Positions 33,882 to 42,381 of a stretch of DNA of 64,000 nucleotides are shown one piece after another; positions within the stretch are counted from its first letter, which is position 1; the number at the start of each line of letters is the position of its first letter. This DNA comes from DASWJQ01 sp036397095. GTDB lineage: Bacteria; Chloroflexota; Anaerolineae; Anaerolineales; E44-bin32. The translations under genes and the position numbers were made by a program. Where the stretch lies: positions 1 to 64,000 of the forward strand of contig DASWJQ010000118.1 of NCBI GenBank assembly GCA_036397095.1. Reading direction: 5' to 3'. The notes under the pieces were generated by a model. It had not been told where the DNA came from. It did not search any database and worked only from the letters and a program-made list of their open reading frames with translations.

Positions 33882-34489
33882 GGTCGGCTCACTTGCGGCC
33901 GCAGGGCCTGGAGCAGGTTGTCCAGCCGGCCCAGATCGTCCGTCAGCAAGCGGCTGCAGGCGCGCCCGGCCTCGACCAAGAATGCCCGCCTTTCGGCCTC
34001 TGGTCTGGCCCGGGCGGCCCCCTGCAGCGCCGCCGCCAACAACTCGTCGGACGGCAGGCCTCCGGCCGACAGGATCAACGGCAGGAAGGAGAGCTGACGG
34101 GTAAAGCCGACCACATCCGTGGCCGGCAGCGCATAGATCGGCGCCAGACTCAGTGGCGGCTGCGCCGGCAGGGAGTAGTGGAAGGTCGCTCCCTGGCGGT
34201 AGCCGACAGCCAGGGCGCTGAACTCAATCGGGATCTGGCGGTTGGCCTGGTGGTCGGCGATTTGCTCGGCCGAAACGCCTTCAGCTGAGGCAATTTGGCG
34301 GGCAAACTCATCGTCTTGAATAGCGATGTCGTAGATCAGACCGATTACCTGGCTGGCCCCCTGCTGGGCTTCGGCCGAGCACAGGGCGCCAAAGGCGGGC
34401 ATATCGGGCTCAGGCAGACGCAGGGCACCGACGAAGCCGCGCAGGCTGCAGCGGGTGACACGTCCGATCAATGGCAGGTCTTGGGTCAT
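33878..34489 (-). CDS. Uncharacterised protein between nurA and herA, possible HAS-barrel
   Basis: The 203-aa protein has a beta-rich N-terminal half: IGRVTRCSLRGFVGALRLPE, then FGALCSAEAQQGASQVIGLIYDI. This pattern resembles the HAS barrel at the N-terminus of HerA/FtsK-type ATPases (compare SPLGVVVEG...VVLRGRETGRQFFGLLTDL in HerA here). The C-terminal half is helical with no motif I know. It is coupled to herA by an ATGA overlap and starts 9 bp before the nurA end. I infer an accessory subunit of the HerA-NurA machine; the barrel assignment is by eye. Confidence 0.8.
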   Translation of the reverse strand: MTQDLPLIGRVTRCSLRGFVGALRLPEPDMPAFGALCSAEAQQGASQVIGLIYDIAIQDDEFARQIASAEGVSAEQIADHQANRQIPIEFSALAVGYRQGATFHYSLPAQPPLSLAPIYALPATDVVGFTRQLSFLPLILSAGGLPSDELLAAALQGAARARPEAERRAFLVEAGRACSRLLTDDLGRLDNLLQALRPQVSRP

Positions 34490-34498
34490 GGGCAGTTC

Positions 34499-35680
34499 CT
34501 ACACCCGGTGCCGGCGGCGGCCAGTCAGCCAGCGCTTGGCGGCGGCCTTGGTCGATGGACGGGCCGGCAGCCCGTGTCTTAGCAGGGCGTCGGCCAGCAT
34601 GCTCTCGAGCTGCGTCCGCTCCGCCTGGCCAATGACGGCCAGTTCGTGGGCGCGGGCCAGGGCATACGGAAAGCCATCGGTGGCGGCCGAGTCGGCCAGA
34701 ATCGCAGCCTGGGTGAGGCCCAGCAACCTCGGGTTGTTGGCGACCCACACCGGGATCTCGACGCGCAAAACCGTATCCCCGGCGGTCTTCAGATAGTAGA
34801 AGTGCACCTGATGGCCGGCCTTGTCAAAATCACGGTTGACGGGCGAGCCGTGGATGAAGACCGCCGAGCGCTGACCATGTGCCAGCTGGCGGTCAAAGAG
34901 GGCCCGGTCGGTCAGGCCCAGGTAAGGGGAGGCCTTGAGGCTCGCATCGTCCACCGATTCCAGCGGCAGCTCCCCCAGGTGGGCCAAACTGGCTACGTTC
35001 GCGTGGCGCGGCCGGTCGATCACGCCGGCCACGGCGGCACCCAGGTCGCGCAGCTCACGCAGGTGGCCCAGATAGCGGCGCAGAATCTCGTCGACGGCCC
35101 GCTTTGGCTGGTCCCGGACTTGCAACACCAGCCACAGAATCAGACCGTTGTCGAGCAGGGCCAAGCTTGGCTCGCCGGCTGTAGCTTGCGCCAGGCGGGC
35201 CAGTTCTCCAAGTTCGGCGGCATCGCGGCGGCCGTCGATCAATTCGTTAGGTATCAAGCCGCCGAACTCGTCGTACAGATCGGCCGGCTCATGGAACAAC
35301 GCCGGGCGGGTGTGGGTTTGCGGAGCAGCCCCGCTGCCAGCGACCAGGTGCAGGCTGCCGATGTTGATCAGGTAGAACAGGGCGCCTGCGTGACGGTCGG
35401 GATGGATTTGCGAGCCGTCCGCCGCCAGCAGGTGATAGCTGGGGGGCAGCGGCGGGGGATCGAAGGCGCTGTTGGCCGGCTCGGCGGTCGGCCGGGCGCC
35501 GGGCCAGCGGTCGCCGGCCTTGGCAATGCGAGCTGCCAGGCTCTGGGGGTCGAGCGTCTCCAGCCCAGCCAAGGCTGCCTCCAACTGGGGCAGCTTGCCA
35601 GCCAGCAAGGCGGCCTGTTCTGCGGCCGCCTGTCCCGCTGATTGGAGTTGGGGCAATATCTGGGGTAAGTCTAGGCTCAT
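34499..35680 (-). CDS. nurA: NurA-domain 5'-3' nuclease
   Basis: The 393-aa protein has the NurA N-terminal active-site strand LLAADGSQIHPDRH near residue 85. Later acidic and polar elements include LLDNGLILWLVLQ (about 170-182), then GVIDRPR and a C-terminal VEIPVWVA, consistent with the RNase H-like NurA fold. An N-terminal helical segment (1-60) precedes the nuclease. With HerA it would resect double-strand breaks. It is the first gene of a three-gene operon. A TATAAT (35715-35710, minus strand) lies 29 nt before the ATG. Confidence 0.85.
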   Translation of the reverse strand: MSLDLPQILPQLQSAGQAAAEQAALLAGKLPQLEAALAGLETLDPQSLAARIAKAGDRWPGARPTAEPANSAFDPPPLPPSYHLLAADGSQIHPDRHAGALFYLINIGSLHLVAGSGAAPQTHTRPALFHEPADLYDEFGGLIPNELIDGRRDAAELGELARLAQATAGEPSLALLDNGLILWLVLQVRDQPKRAVDEILRRYLGHLRELRDLGAAVAGVIDRPRHANVASLAHLGELPLESVDDASLKASPYLGLTDRALFDRQLAHGQRSAVFIHGSPVNRDFDKAGHQVHFYYLKTAGDTVLRVEIPVWVANNPRLLGLTQAAILADSAATDGFPYALARAHELAVIGQAERTQLESMLADALLRHGLPARPSTKAAAKRWLTGRRRHRV

Positions 35681-35709
35681 CCGGACCGTCGCTCGAACAC
35701 CTGTTCCGC

Positions 35710-35715
35710 ATTATA
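35710..35715 (-). promoter_or_regulatory. -10 box of the nurA operon
   Basis: A perfect TATAAT on the minus strand, 29 nt upstream of the nurA ATG, gives an untranslated leader of about 22 nt. The divergent -10 box of the 35835 gene is about 110 bp away. Confidence 0.6.
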
Positions 35716-35814
35716 GCCAATCCGGAGGTCGTATGCCAGCCAAACACAGCCAATTCGCCCACATGGGGGACCGCCGCCAGGCGTCGCGCCTCGGCTGGTA
35801 GCTCAGGCCTGACC

Positions 35815-35837
35815 CTTGTGCTATACTCCGCGCGATG
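35815..35837 (+). promoter_or_regulatory. Extended -10 promoter for a leaderless small gene
   Basis: TATACT at 35822-35827 is preceded by TGC (extended -10) and ends 7 nt before ATG 35835. No SD sequence is present. This appears to be the only promoter of the eight-gene cluster up to 44066. Confidence 0.55.
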
Positions 35838-36083
35838 AAGGCCGAGCAGCCCGTGGAAGACTTCATCCTGCGCCGGCTGCGCTCCCTGGGCCTCTCCGGA
35901 CTGGGCGCAAGTTTCCTGGAGGCCCTGGCCCCTCTGGCCCCTGTGGGCGCTCAGCTCGCGTATATGCTCGACCCAATGTTCGCCCGTCAACCGGGCAGCT
36001 TGCTCGCCCAATTGGGCCGTTTGCTTGAGCAGCCCGAAGACGTCGACGCGCTGATCAGGCGGCTGCGAGAGGAGCCTGAATGA
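35835..36083 (+). CDS. Small protein heading the unknown membrane cluster
   Basis: The 82-aa protein is helical, with an amphipathic to hydrophobic middle (LSGLGASFLEALAPLAPVGAQLAYMLDPMF) and a charged C-terminal helix (LLEQPEDVDALIRRLREEPE). It has no signal peptide and no motif I recognise. Its stop overlaps the next ATG by 4 nt, so the two products are made in coupled fashion. It may be a peripheral membrane or assembly factor of the cluster, which is inference from context only. Confidence 0.75.
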   Translation: MKAEQPVEDFILRRLRSLGLSGLGASFLEALAPLAPVGAQLAYMLDPMFARQPGSLLAQLGRLLEQPEDVDALIRRLREEPE

Positions 36084-36829
36084 CCGGCCTGGATCTGCTG
36101 GGACTGGCCGCCCTGGTTCTGTTCCTGGTATCGATGCTGTTTTATGCCAGTGCCGGCCGACGCTGGCCGGTTGTCTTCCGACCGTTGGCCGGCCTGGATG
36201 CTCTGGGCGAAGCCATCGAGCGGGCGGTCGAAGACGGCAAACGAGTCCACTTATCCCTGGGAACCGGCTCGGTCATCGGCTCCGACAGCGCTCCGGCGCT
36301 GGCTGGTTTGGCCACCCTGAGCAAGATCGCCGCCATCACCTCAATGAGCGACAAGCCGGTAGTGGCCACCACCGGCGACGGCGCGATGGCCCTGCTGGCG
36401 CAGGACACGCTGCGCACGGCCTATGATGCCGCCGGGGCACGCGGCCGCTATGAACCAACCTCGGGCCGGCTGCTTGGGCCGTCGCCCTTCTCCTACGTCG
36501 CCACCCTGCCGACCATGCTTGACACGGAAGATGTCGCCGTCCACCTGATGGTCGGCTCATTCGGCGTTGAGGGCGGCCTGGCTGCCGACTTCGGGGAGCG
36601 ACAGAACGCCCTGGTGCTGGCCGGCACCGATGACGTGCAATCCCAGGCCTTGCTGTATGCCATTGCCGAACATCCCTTGATCGGGGAAGAGGTATTTGCC
36701 ACAGGCGCCTACCTGGATGTCAGCCGACTGCACCGGGCCAGCCTGCGCGCCCAGGACGCCATCCGCTTCCTATTGGTGGTTGGCATTCTCGGTGGAACGC
36801 TGCTGATGACGCTGGGGTTGTGGCCGTGA
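36080..36829 (+). CDS. DUF6754-type membrane protein
   Basis: The 249-aa protein has one helix at each end (about 5-24 and 226-246) enclosing a soluble domain. That domain has a very characteristic stretch: RVHLSLGTGSVIGSDSAPALAGLATL near residue 54, then DKPVVATTGDGAMALLAQDTLRTAY and later LMVGSFGVEGGLAADF. I associate this with DUF6754, a domain without known function. The repeated Gly-rich loops could bind a ligand. It is coupled to both neighbours (ATGA and GTGA overlaps). Confidence 0.8.
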   Translation: MTGLDLLGLAALVLFLVSMLFYASAGRRWPVVFRPLAGLDALGEAIERAVEDGKRVHLSLGTGSVIGSDSAPALAGLATLSKIAAITSMSDKPVVATTGDGAMALLAQDTLRTAYDAAGARGRYEPTSGRLLGPSPFSYVATLPTMLDTEDVAVHLMVGSFGVEGGLAADFGERQNALVLAGTDDVQSQALLYAIAEHPLIGEEVFATGAYLDVSRLHRASLRAQDAIRFLLVVGILGGTLLMTLGLWP

Positions 36830-37461
36830 AACTGGGCAGCTATGTTGTGTGGGCCGCAGTCGCCACCGGCACCGGCATCCTGGTGCTGCTGGGATACTTC
36901 ATAGAGGTCGACCTGCTCATCCGCGTCCGGTTGCTGCTCATTCAGTGGGCCGTGCTGCTGGCGGCGGCGGCGCTGCTGCTGGGATTGTTCAATTTGCTGG
37001 CGGTGCACTGGAGCAAAGTCAGCATGCAGGATGACGGTTGGCCATACTCGGCGCTGCTCATCCTGTTTTTCCTTGTAACCCTGGTGCTCGGGTTGCTTTT
37101 CGGCCCCGACTACGAGGTGGTCCTGCTGCTCTTCCGCTACGTACAAGTGCCCATCGAGGCCAGTCTGCTGGCGCTGTTGGCCGTCTCCCTGACCCTGGCT
37201 GGCTTCCGCATTTTCGCCCAGCGTCGTGACCTACTTAGCGTGACGTTCATGGGTGTCAGCCTGCTGGTCTTGATTGGGACCGCGCCCTGGCCGTTCGCCG
37301 GCGATAGTGTGCTGGCATTGGCTGTCAGCGACATTCGGGCGTGGGTGACCCAGGTATGGGCTTCGGCAGGCGCCCGCGGCATTCTGCTGGGTGTGGCTCT
37401 GGGCGCTATCACCACCGGTTTGCGCGTCTTGTTGGCCTCCGACCGGCCGTACGGAGACTGA
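36826..37461 (+). CDS. Multi-pass membrane protein of unknown function
   Basis: The 211-aa protein has six or so hydrophobic segments and short loops. The start is GTG 36826, overlapping the DUF6754 stop as GTGA; GTG 36820 is two codons earlier in frame. There are no recognised motifs. Its place between the DUF6754 protein and the zinc-ribbon protein, with gaps of only a few bases, suggests a subunit of the same membrane assembly. Confidence 0.82.
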   Translation: MKLGSYVVWAAVATGTGILVLLGYFIEVDLLIRVRLLLIQWAVLLAAAALLLGLFNLLAVHWSKVSMQDDGWPYSALLILFFLVTLVLGLLFGPDYEVVLLLFRYVQVPIEASLLALLAVSLTLAGFRIFAQRRDLLSVTFMGVSLLVLIGTAPWPFAGDSVLALAVSDIRAWVTQVWASAGARGILLGVALGAITTGLRVLLASDRPYGD

Positions 37462-37465
37462 GGCG

Positions 37466-39865
37466 ATGGCCGAAGTCCGCTGCCCAATGTGCAGCCGTCC
37501 CAACGAGGCCGACGCCGAGGTCTGCGTCCACTGCGGCGCACGGCTCAAGCCGCTGATTGTCGAGCAACCCCCCGACCAGCCCGCCCAACCGAAACGACCA
37601 GCTGACGATCCGTCCCCTGACGAAGCGGGCGCCAATGTGCCCGATTGGTTGTCGCGCATCCGCCAGCGGGCCGATGAGGAACAGCCCGAGCCCGACGAGC
37701 CGGCTGGCCCCGGCCCCGACTGGCTCAGCCGGCTGCGCAGCGCCGAGACCGAGGAGCCCGGCCCACCGGCCGACGAAATCCCGGATTGGCTGGCCGGCGA
37801 AGAGCTGAGCGAGGAAGGCGGCGAGGCCGAGCAATGGCTCGATCGCCTGCGCCAATCGACGGATGAAGCTGCCGACGAGGCCGCCGACGAGCCGCCGGTT
37901 GAGGACGACGAGCCGGAGGAGATCATCCGGCTCACAGGGCGGCTGGATGCGGCTGCCCTGGATTGGACGGAACCAGAGCCGGAGCCCGAAGGCGAGCCAG
38001 AACCCGAGCCCGAAGCCGGATCGTTCGAATCGGCGTTCGCCGACGAACTGACCGAAGCGCAAGACAGGGCGGACGAACCCCCGGTCGAAGAGCCGGTCGA
38101 GGCAGGTGACCTCGATTGGCTTGCAGGCGATCTGGAAAGCGAGGCGACCGAGGAGCAGGCCCGACAGGATTCTTTTGCGCTTGATGAACCGGCGCTGGCC
38201 GCCGGTGACGGGCCAGCCGAACCCGAGCGGCCGGATTGGTTTGAAGATTTCGAACGCGCCGGCGAGGAAGAGGCCGAGGCCTTGGAGCCGGCCGCTGAAG
38301 CCGGCGGTTCGCCAGACTGGCTGGGCGAGGCCGTCGAAGACGCAGGACTGCCTGCCGACGCCGACGAGGCCTCGGCCGAGCCCGAACCGGCCGCAGGCGA
38401 GCTCGACCCAGCCCTGATTGATCGCGCCCCCGATGATCCGTCCGGCACGGGCGAGTTAGATTGGGGCCAGTTGGATTGGGGCACGCTCGAGGACGAGGCC
38501 CCGCCGCTGGAAGAGGTCCTGCCGCAGGATCTGGGTGCGCCGCCCGAGGAACGGGATCTGCCCCATGTGCCGGCGTTGATCATGGGCGCGGGCGATGAAG
38601 GACTAGGTACACCGGAGTCGGGAGACTTCGACCTGGATGCTATTGAGCTGCCCGATTGGCTGACCGAGGCCGGCGGTGAGCCGAGTGCAGTTGGCGAGCC
38701 CGGCCAAGAGCGGGATTTGGCGCCGGCCACCATCCCCAGTTGGCTGGAAGCCATGAGGCCGGTCGAGACCTTCCGGCCGGTGGTCGACCTCGAGCCCGAA
38801 GAGGAACAATCGGTCGAATCCGTTGGGCCGCTGGCGGGATTGCGCGGCGTGTTGCTGGCCGAGCCGGTGGTGGCCAAGCCGCGGAGCTCGACCACGGTAG
38901 GCGCCCGGCTGCAAATCACCGAGCGTCAATACGCACAGACCGAGCTGCTGCGCCGAATTGTGGAAGAGGAAGAACAAGAGCTGGCGGCGATGCGGGTCGG
39001 AGGCCGGCGCTTGCCGTGGGTCCGTTGGTTGATTAGTCTGGTGATGCTGGTGGCCGTGTTGCTGCCACCCCTGACCGGTCTGCCGGTCTTTGCTACACCG
39101 GAACGCGTCTCCCGCGATTTGGGCCCGTTGATCGAAGTCGTCAACAGCGCCCCGACCGAGCGGCCGGCGCTGGTCGTCTTCGACTACGAACCTGGTTACT
39201 CGGCAGAGCTGGGGGGCGTGGCGGGCGCCCTGCTCAACCATATGATGGCCCGCGGCATCCCTGTCGTCACCGTATCGACCCGTCCGACCGGGCCACCGCT
39301 GGCCCTGGATTTGGTCAACCAAATCGGCCAGCCCTACGCCATTGAGAACGGGCGGAACTACGTTCATTTGGGCTATTTGTCCGGTGGGCCGGCGGCGGTG
39401 CTGCTTTTCTCGGCGGCGCCGCGGGAGGCCATTCTCAAGGGCTTCATGTTGCCCGCTGATTTGCCCGGCGACAGCGGTTGGGATCTGCCGATCTTGCGCA
39501 ACGTCGGCCAATTGTCCGATTTTGGCATGGTGGCGGTGATCGCCACCGGCACCGATGCCGCCCGCACCTGGGCTGAGCAGGCGAGCCCCTGGCTGGGCGA
39601 TACGCCGCTGGTGATGGTGTTGAGCGCCGGCGCCGAGCCACTGATCCGACCCTATTTCGAATCGCTCGATCCGAAAGTGGATGGCATCCTGGCGGGTCTG
39701 CCGTCGGCTGTGGCCTACGAACAGATCAACGGCCGGCCGGGCGATGGACTGGCACGCTGGGACAGCTTCGGCTCGGCCGCCCTGGCGGCGGAGCTGATCC
39801 TGGCGGCCGGCATTGTCTACGGTCTGGCTGGCTGGGTCGTGCGCCGCCGGCGTAAGGACGGCTAG
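37466..39865 (+). CDS. Zinc-ribbon protein with acidic 'DWL' repeats and membrane-anchored C-terminus
   Basis: The 799-aa protein starts with a zinc ribbon (CPMC...CVHC, residues 5-25). Residues about 30-440 are an acidic, Pro-rich, probably disordered region. It contains about ten short (P/L)DWL or DWx motifs, such as VPDWLSRI (59), GPDWLSRL (85), IPDWLAGE (105), DLDWLAG (216), RPDWFEDF (256), SPDWLGEA (282) and LPDWLTEA (395). A helix-rich part leads to a membrane segment (about 516-540), a globular domain of about 220 aa, and a C-terminal membrane helix ending RRRRKDG-like. ATG 37466 follows the previous stop by 4 bp. The acidic tail could dock several copies of a partner. Confidence 0.85.
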   Translation: MAEVRCPMCSRPNEADAEVCVHCGARLKPLIVEQPPDQPAQPKRPADDPSPDEAGANVPDWLSRIRQRADEEQPEPDEPAGPGPDWLSRLRSAETEEPGPPADEIPDWLAGEELSEEGGEAEQWLDRLRQSTDEAADEAADEPPVEDDEPEEIIRLTGRLDAAALDWTEPEPEPEGEPEPEPEAGSFESAFADELTEAQDRADEPPVEEPVEAGDLDWLAGDLESEATEEQARQDSFALDEPALAAGDGPAEPERPDWFEDFERAGEEEAEALEPAAEAGGSPDWLGEAVEDAGLPADADEASAEPEPAAGELDPALIDRAPDDPSGTGELDWGQLDWGTLEDEAPPLEEVLPQDLGAPPEERDLPHVPALIMGAGDEGLGTPESGDFDLDAIELPDWLTEAGGEPSAVGEPGQERDLAPATIPSWLEAMRPVETFRPVVDLEPEEEQSVESVGPLAGLRGVLLAEPVVAKPRSSTTVGARLQITERQYAQTELLRRIVEEEEQELAAMRVGGRRLPWVRWLISLVMLVAVLLPPLTGLPVFATPERVSRDLGPLIEVVNSAPTERPALVVFDYEPGYSAELGGVAGALLNHMMARGIPVVTVSTRPTGPPLALDLVNQIGQPYAIENGRNYVHLGYLSGGPAAVLLFSAAPREAILKGFMLPADLPGDSGWDLPILRNVGQLSDFGMVAVIATGTDAARTWAEQASPWLGDTPLVMVLSAGAEPLIRPYFESLDPKVDGILAGLPSAVAYEQINGRPGDGLARWDSFGSAALAAELILAAGIVYGLAGWVVRRRRKDG

Positions 39866-39867
39866 CA

Positions 39868-40569
39868 GTGGACTCAGCCTCGGTCCAACTCTTCGGCACA
39901 GTGCTGTCGGCGCTGGTCACGGTGATGGTGCTCTCCTACCTATGGCGCGACAACGCCGCTTTCCGCACCGCCACCTATCTGTTCGTTGGCGTGTCGGCCG
40001 GTTATGCTGGCGCCATCGCCTGGCACACAGTGCTTGAGCCAGGCTTGATCGATCCACTCTTCCAGCGCGGGCTGGGCGCCATCTTGGACATGACCCTGCT
40101 CGTCCCCTGGATTCTGATTGTGTTGTTGCTCTTCAAAGTGTCACCGGCCACCAGCCGGCTGGGCAGTCTGTCGACGGCGCTGATGGTTGGCGTCGGGGCG
40201 GCGGTGGTCGTTGGCGGAGCGATCACGGGCACGCTGCTGCCGCAGACGCTGGCGGCAATGAACACGCTCAATCCGGCAGCCATCACCCCAACAACCGGCG
40301 AGACCGGCTTGGAGCGGATTATCAACGTGGTCATTCTGCTGGTCGGCACGATCAGCACGCTGGTCTACTTCCGCTTCACCGCACGCCAATCGCCGACCGG
40401 TGAGGCCGAGCGCAACCGGCTGGTGCTGGTCACGGCCCAGGTCGGTCGGCTATTCATCGCCATCACCTTCGCCGTGATGTACGCCGGGGTGTTGATGTCG
40501 AGCCTGATTGTGCTTGGCGATCGTCTCGAGGAGCTGGTTGACCTCGTGTTCGCGTTGGTGGGAGGCTAG
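39868..40569 (+). CDS. Multi-pass membrane protein of unknown function
   Basis: The 233-aa protein has about six hydrophobic helices. GTG 39868 lies 2 bp after the previous stop. Features include a short conserved-looking loop LWRDNAAFRTATYLFVGVSAGY near the N-terminus and a Thr/Asn-rich loop before residue 145. There is no recognised family. It is 8 bp upstream of the ASKHA protein gene and clearly part of the same transcript. Confidence 0.82.
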   Translation: MDSASVQLFGTVLSALVTVMVLSYLWRDNAAFRTATYLFVGVSAGYAGAIAWHTVLEPGLIDPLFQRGLGAILDMTLLVPWILIVLLLFKVSPATSRLGSLSTALMVGVGAAVVVGGAITGTLLPQTLAAMNTLNPAAITPTTGETGLERIINVVILLVGTISTLVYFRFTARQSPTGEAERNRLVLVTAQVGRLFIAITFAVMYAGVLMSSLIVLGDRLEELVDLVFALVGG

Positions 40570-40577
40570 CCGGCGGC

Positions 40578-42338
40578 ATGGACTCGACCTTCGAAGCCGA
40601 TACCCTGCTGGCGGTTGATGTCGGCAGCGTGCACACGCGGGCCAGCCTGTTCGACGTGGTCGAGGGTCGCTATCGGCTGGTGGCAACCGGCCGATCGCCT
40701 TCGACCGCCGGACCCCCGCTGTTCGACGTGCGAGAAGGCGTGCGGATTTCACTTGATCAGGTGCAGGCCGTGACCGGCCGGCGCCTTGTCGACGAATCCG
40801 AAACGCTGATCATGCCGGTCACGACCGACGGCAGCGGCGTCGACGCCTTTGTCGCCACCACTTCGGCCGGGCCCAAAGTGCGTACCATCCTGGTGGGACT
40901 GATGCCCCAGGTGTCGATGGAAAGCGGGCGGCGTCTGGCCTCGTCGACCTATTTGGAAGTTGTCGAAGAGATCGGGCTGATGGACCGGCGGCGCGATGAG
41001 GAAAAGATCGACGTGATCCTGCGCGCCAGGCCAGATCTGATGGTCGTGGTCGGCGGCACCGATGGTGGCGCCGCCAGTTCGGTGCTCGAAATGGTTGACC
41101 TGGTGCAAGTGGCGGTCGGACTGTTCCCCGAGGGTGAGCAGCCGCAGGTCGTCTACGCCGGCAATCGCAACCTAGCGGCGCCGGTAGCCGAGCGTTTTGG
41201 CGACGGGACCCAAATCACCCTGACACCCAACGTGAGGCCCGTGCTCGAGCAGGAAGAGTTGGGGCCGGCCCGACTGCGCTTGGCTGAGCTGATCGCCGAG
41301 GCCCGGGCCGCCCGCGTGGCCGGCTTTGACGAACTTCTGCAGTGGTCCGGCGGCTCGTTGGTGCCAACGGCCGATGCCTTCGGCCGGGTTGTCCGCTACC
41401 TGAGCCGGGTCTATGACCCCCGCAAAGGTGTGCTCGGCTTGGACCTGGGGGGATCGCACACGACGGTGGCGGCGGCGTTCGCCGGCGACTTGCGCCTGAC
41501 GGTCCGTTCCGACCTGGGCATGGGCACTTCGCTGCCCGACCTTCTCAAATTCACTACGCCGGAAGACATTCAGCGCTGGATGCCGGAGCAAATGTCGGTC
41601 AACTACATCCTGGACTACATGCACGATAAGGCGCTGCACCCGGCGACCGTCCCTACCGAACTGCCGGAATTGCTGTTGGAGTACGCGCTGGCGCGCGAGA
41701 TCTTGCGCCAGGCCGTCAGCCAGGCGCGGGCCTCCTGGCCCAACCGGCGGAGCGGCTCCGCTTCGCGCCTGCTGCCGCCGATGGAGCCGTTGCTGGCCAG
41801 CGGCGGGATCCTGTCGCGCTCACCTCACCCAGGCTATGTCGCCCTGACACTGCTTGATGCCTTGGAGCCGGTCGGCATCACTACGCTGGTGCTCGATCCG
41901 CACGGTTTGGTGCCAGCGTTGGGCGCCGCCGCTACCACGCTGCCAATAGCCACCGTTCAAGTGATCAGTTCTGGCAACTTCGCCAATTTGGGAACGGTGG
42001 TCGCGCCGGTTGGCCAGGGACGACCGGGACGGCCCTGCCTGCATGTCCGCCTTGATCCGGAGGGTGGCGAGCCGATTGAAGGTGAGGTGCGCTACGGCCA
42101 ACTGGTGCTGCTGCCGTTGGCCCACGGCCGTTCGGCCCGGCTCACATTGCGCCCGGAGCGCGCCTTCGACGTAGGTTTTGGTGGCGCAGGGCGGGCCGGG
42201 GCACAGAAGGTCGTGGGCGGCGCCCTGGGTTTGATCATTGATGCCCGCGGCCGGCCGCTGCCCATCCCAACCGATCCAGAAACACGTATTGAAGTCAACC
42301 GTAAGTGGCTGTGGGACATCGGAGTTCGTGAGGACTAG
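40578..42338 (+). CDS. Glutamate mutase L (GlmL/MutL)-like ASKHA protein
   Basis: The 586-aa protein begins LAVDVGSVHTRASLFDVVEG (phosphate-1 loop of the ASKHA/actin-Hsp70 fold, residues 10-30). It repeats the theme at VLGLDLGGSHTTVAAAFAG near residue 287, and has DLMVVVGGTDGGAASSVLEM near 154. This is the layout of the MutL/GlmL family, named after a protein encoded with B12-dependent glutamate mutase and thought to act as its reactivating chaperone. No glmS/glmE or other B12 enzyme is in the window, and all partners here are membrane proteins. A different ATP-driven assembly role, as for FtsA or PilM, seems more likely (inference). Confidence 0.85.
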   Translation: MDSTFEADTLLAVDVGSVHTRASLFDVVEGRYRLVATGRSPSTAGPPLFDVREGVRISLDQVQAVTGRRLVDESETLIMPVTTDGSGVDAFVATTSAGPKVRTILVGLMPQVSMESGRRLASSTYLEVVEEIGLMDRRRDEEKIDVILRARPDLMVVVGGTDGGAASSVLEMVDLVQVAVGLFPEGEQPQVVYAGNRNLAAPVAERFGDGTQITLTPNVRPVLEQEELGPARLRLAELIAEARAARVAGFDELLQWSGGSLVPTADAFGRVVRYLSRVYDPRKGVLGLDLGGSHTTVAAAFAGDLRLTVRSDLGMGTSLPDLLKFTTPEDIQRWMPEQMSVNYILDYMHDKALHPATVPTELPELLLEYALAREILRQAVSQARASWPNRRSGSASRLLPPMEPLLASGGILSRSPHPGYVALTLLDALEPVGITTLVLDPHGLVPALGAAATTLPIATVQVISSGNFANLGTVVAPVGQGRPGRPCLHVRLDPEGGEPIEGEVRYGQLVLLPLAHGRSARLTLRPERAFDVGFGGAGRAGAQKVVGGALGLIIDARGRPLPIPTDPETRIEVNRKWLWDIGVRED

Positions 42339-42381
42339 GCGTGTGGCACGCGAATTGCACCTTTAGGGCCGAGAATAGGCT

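Noticed and set aside
37231..38919. 562-codon Ser/Pro-rich minus-strand ORF opposite the zinc-ribbon gene
   Set aside because: It is the antisense reading of Glu/Asp/Pro-rich codons and is pure low complexity without any domain; the plus-strand protein has clear structure.
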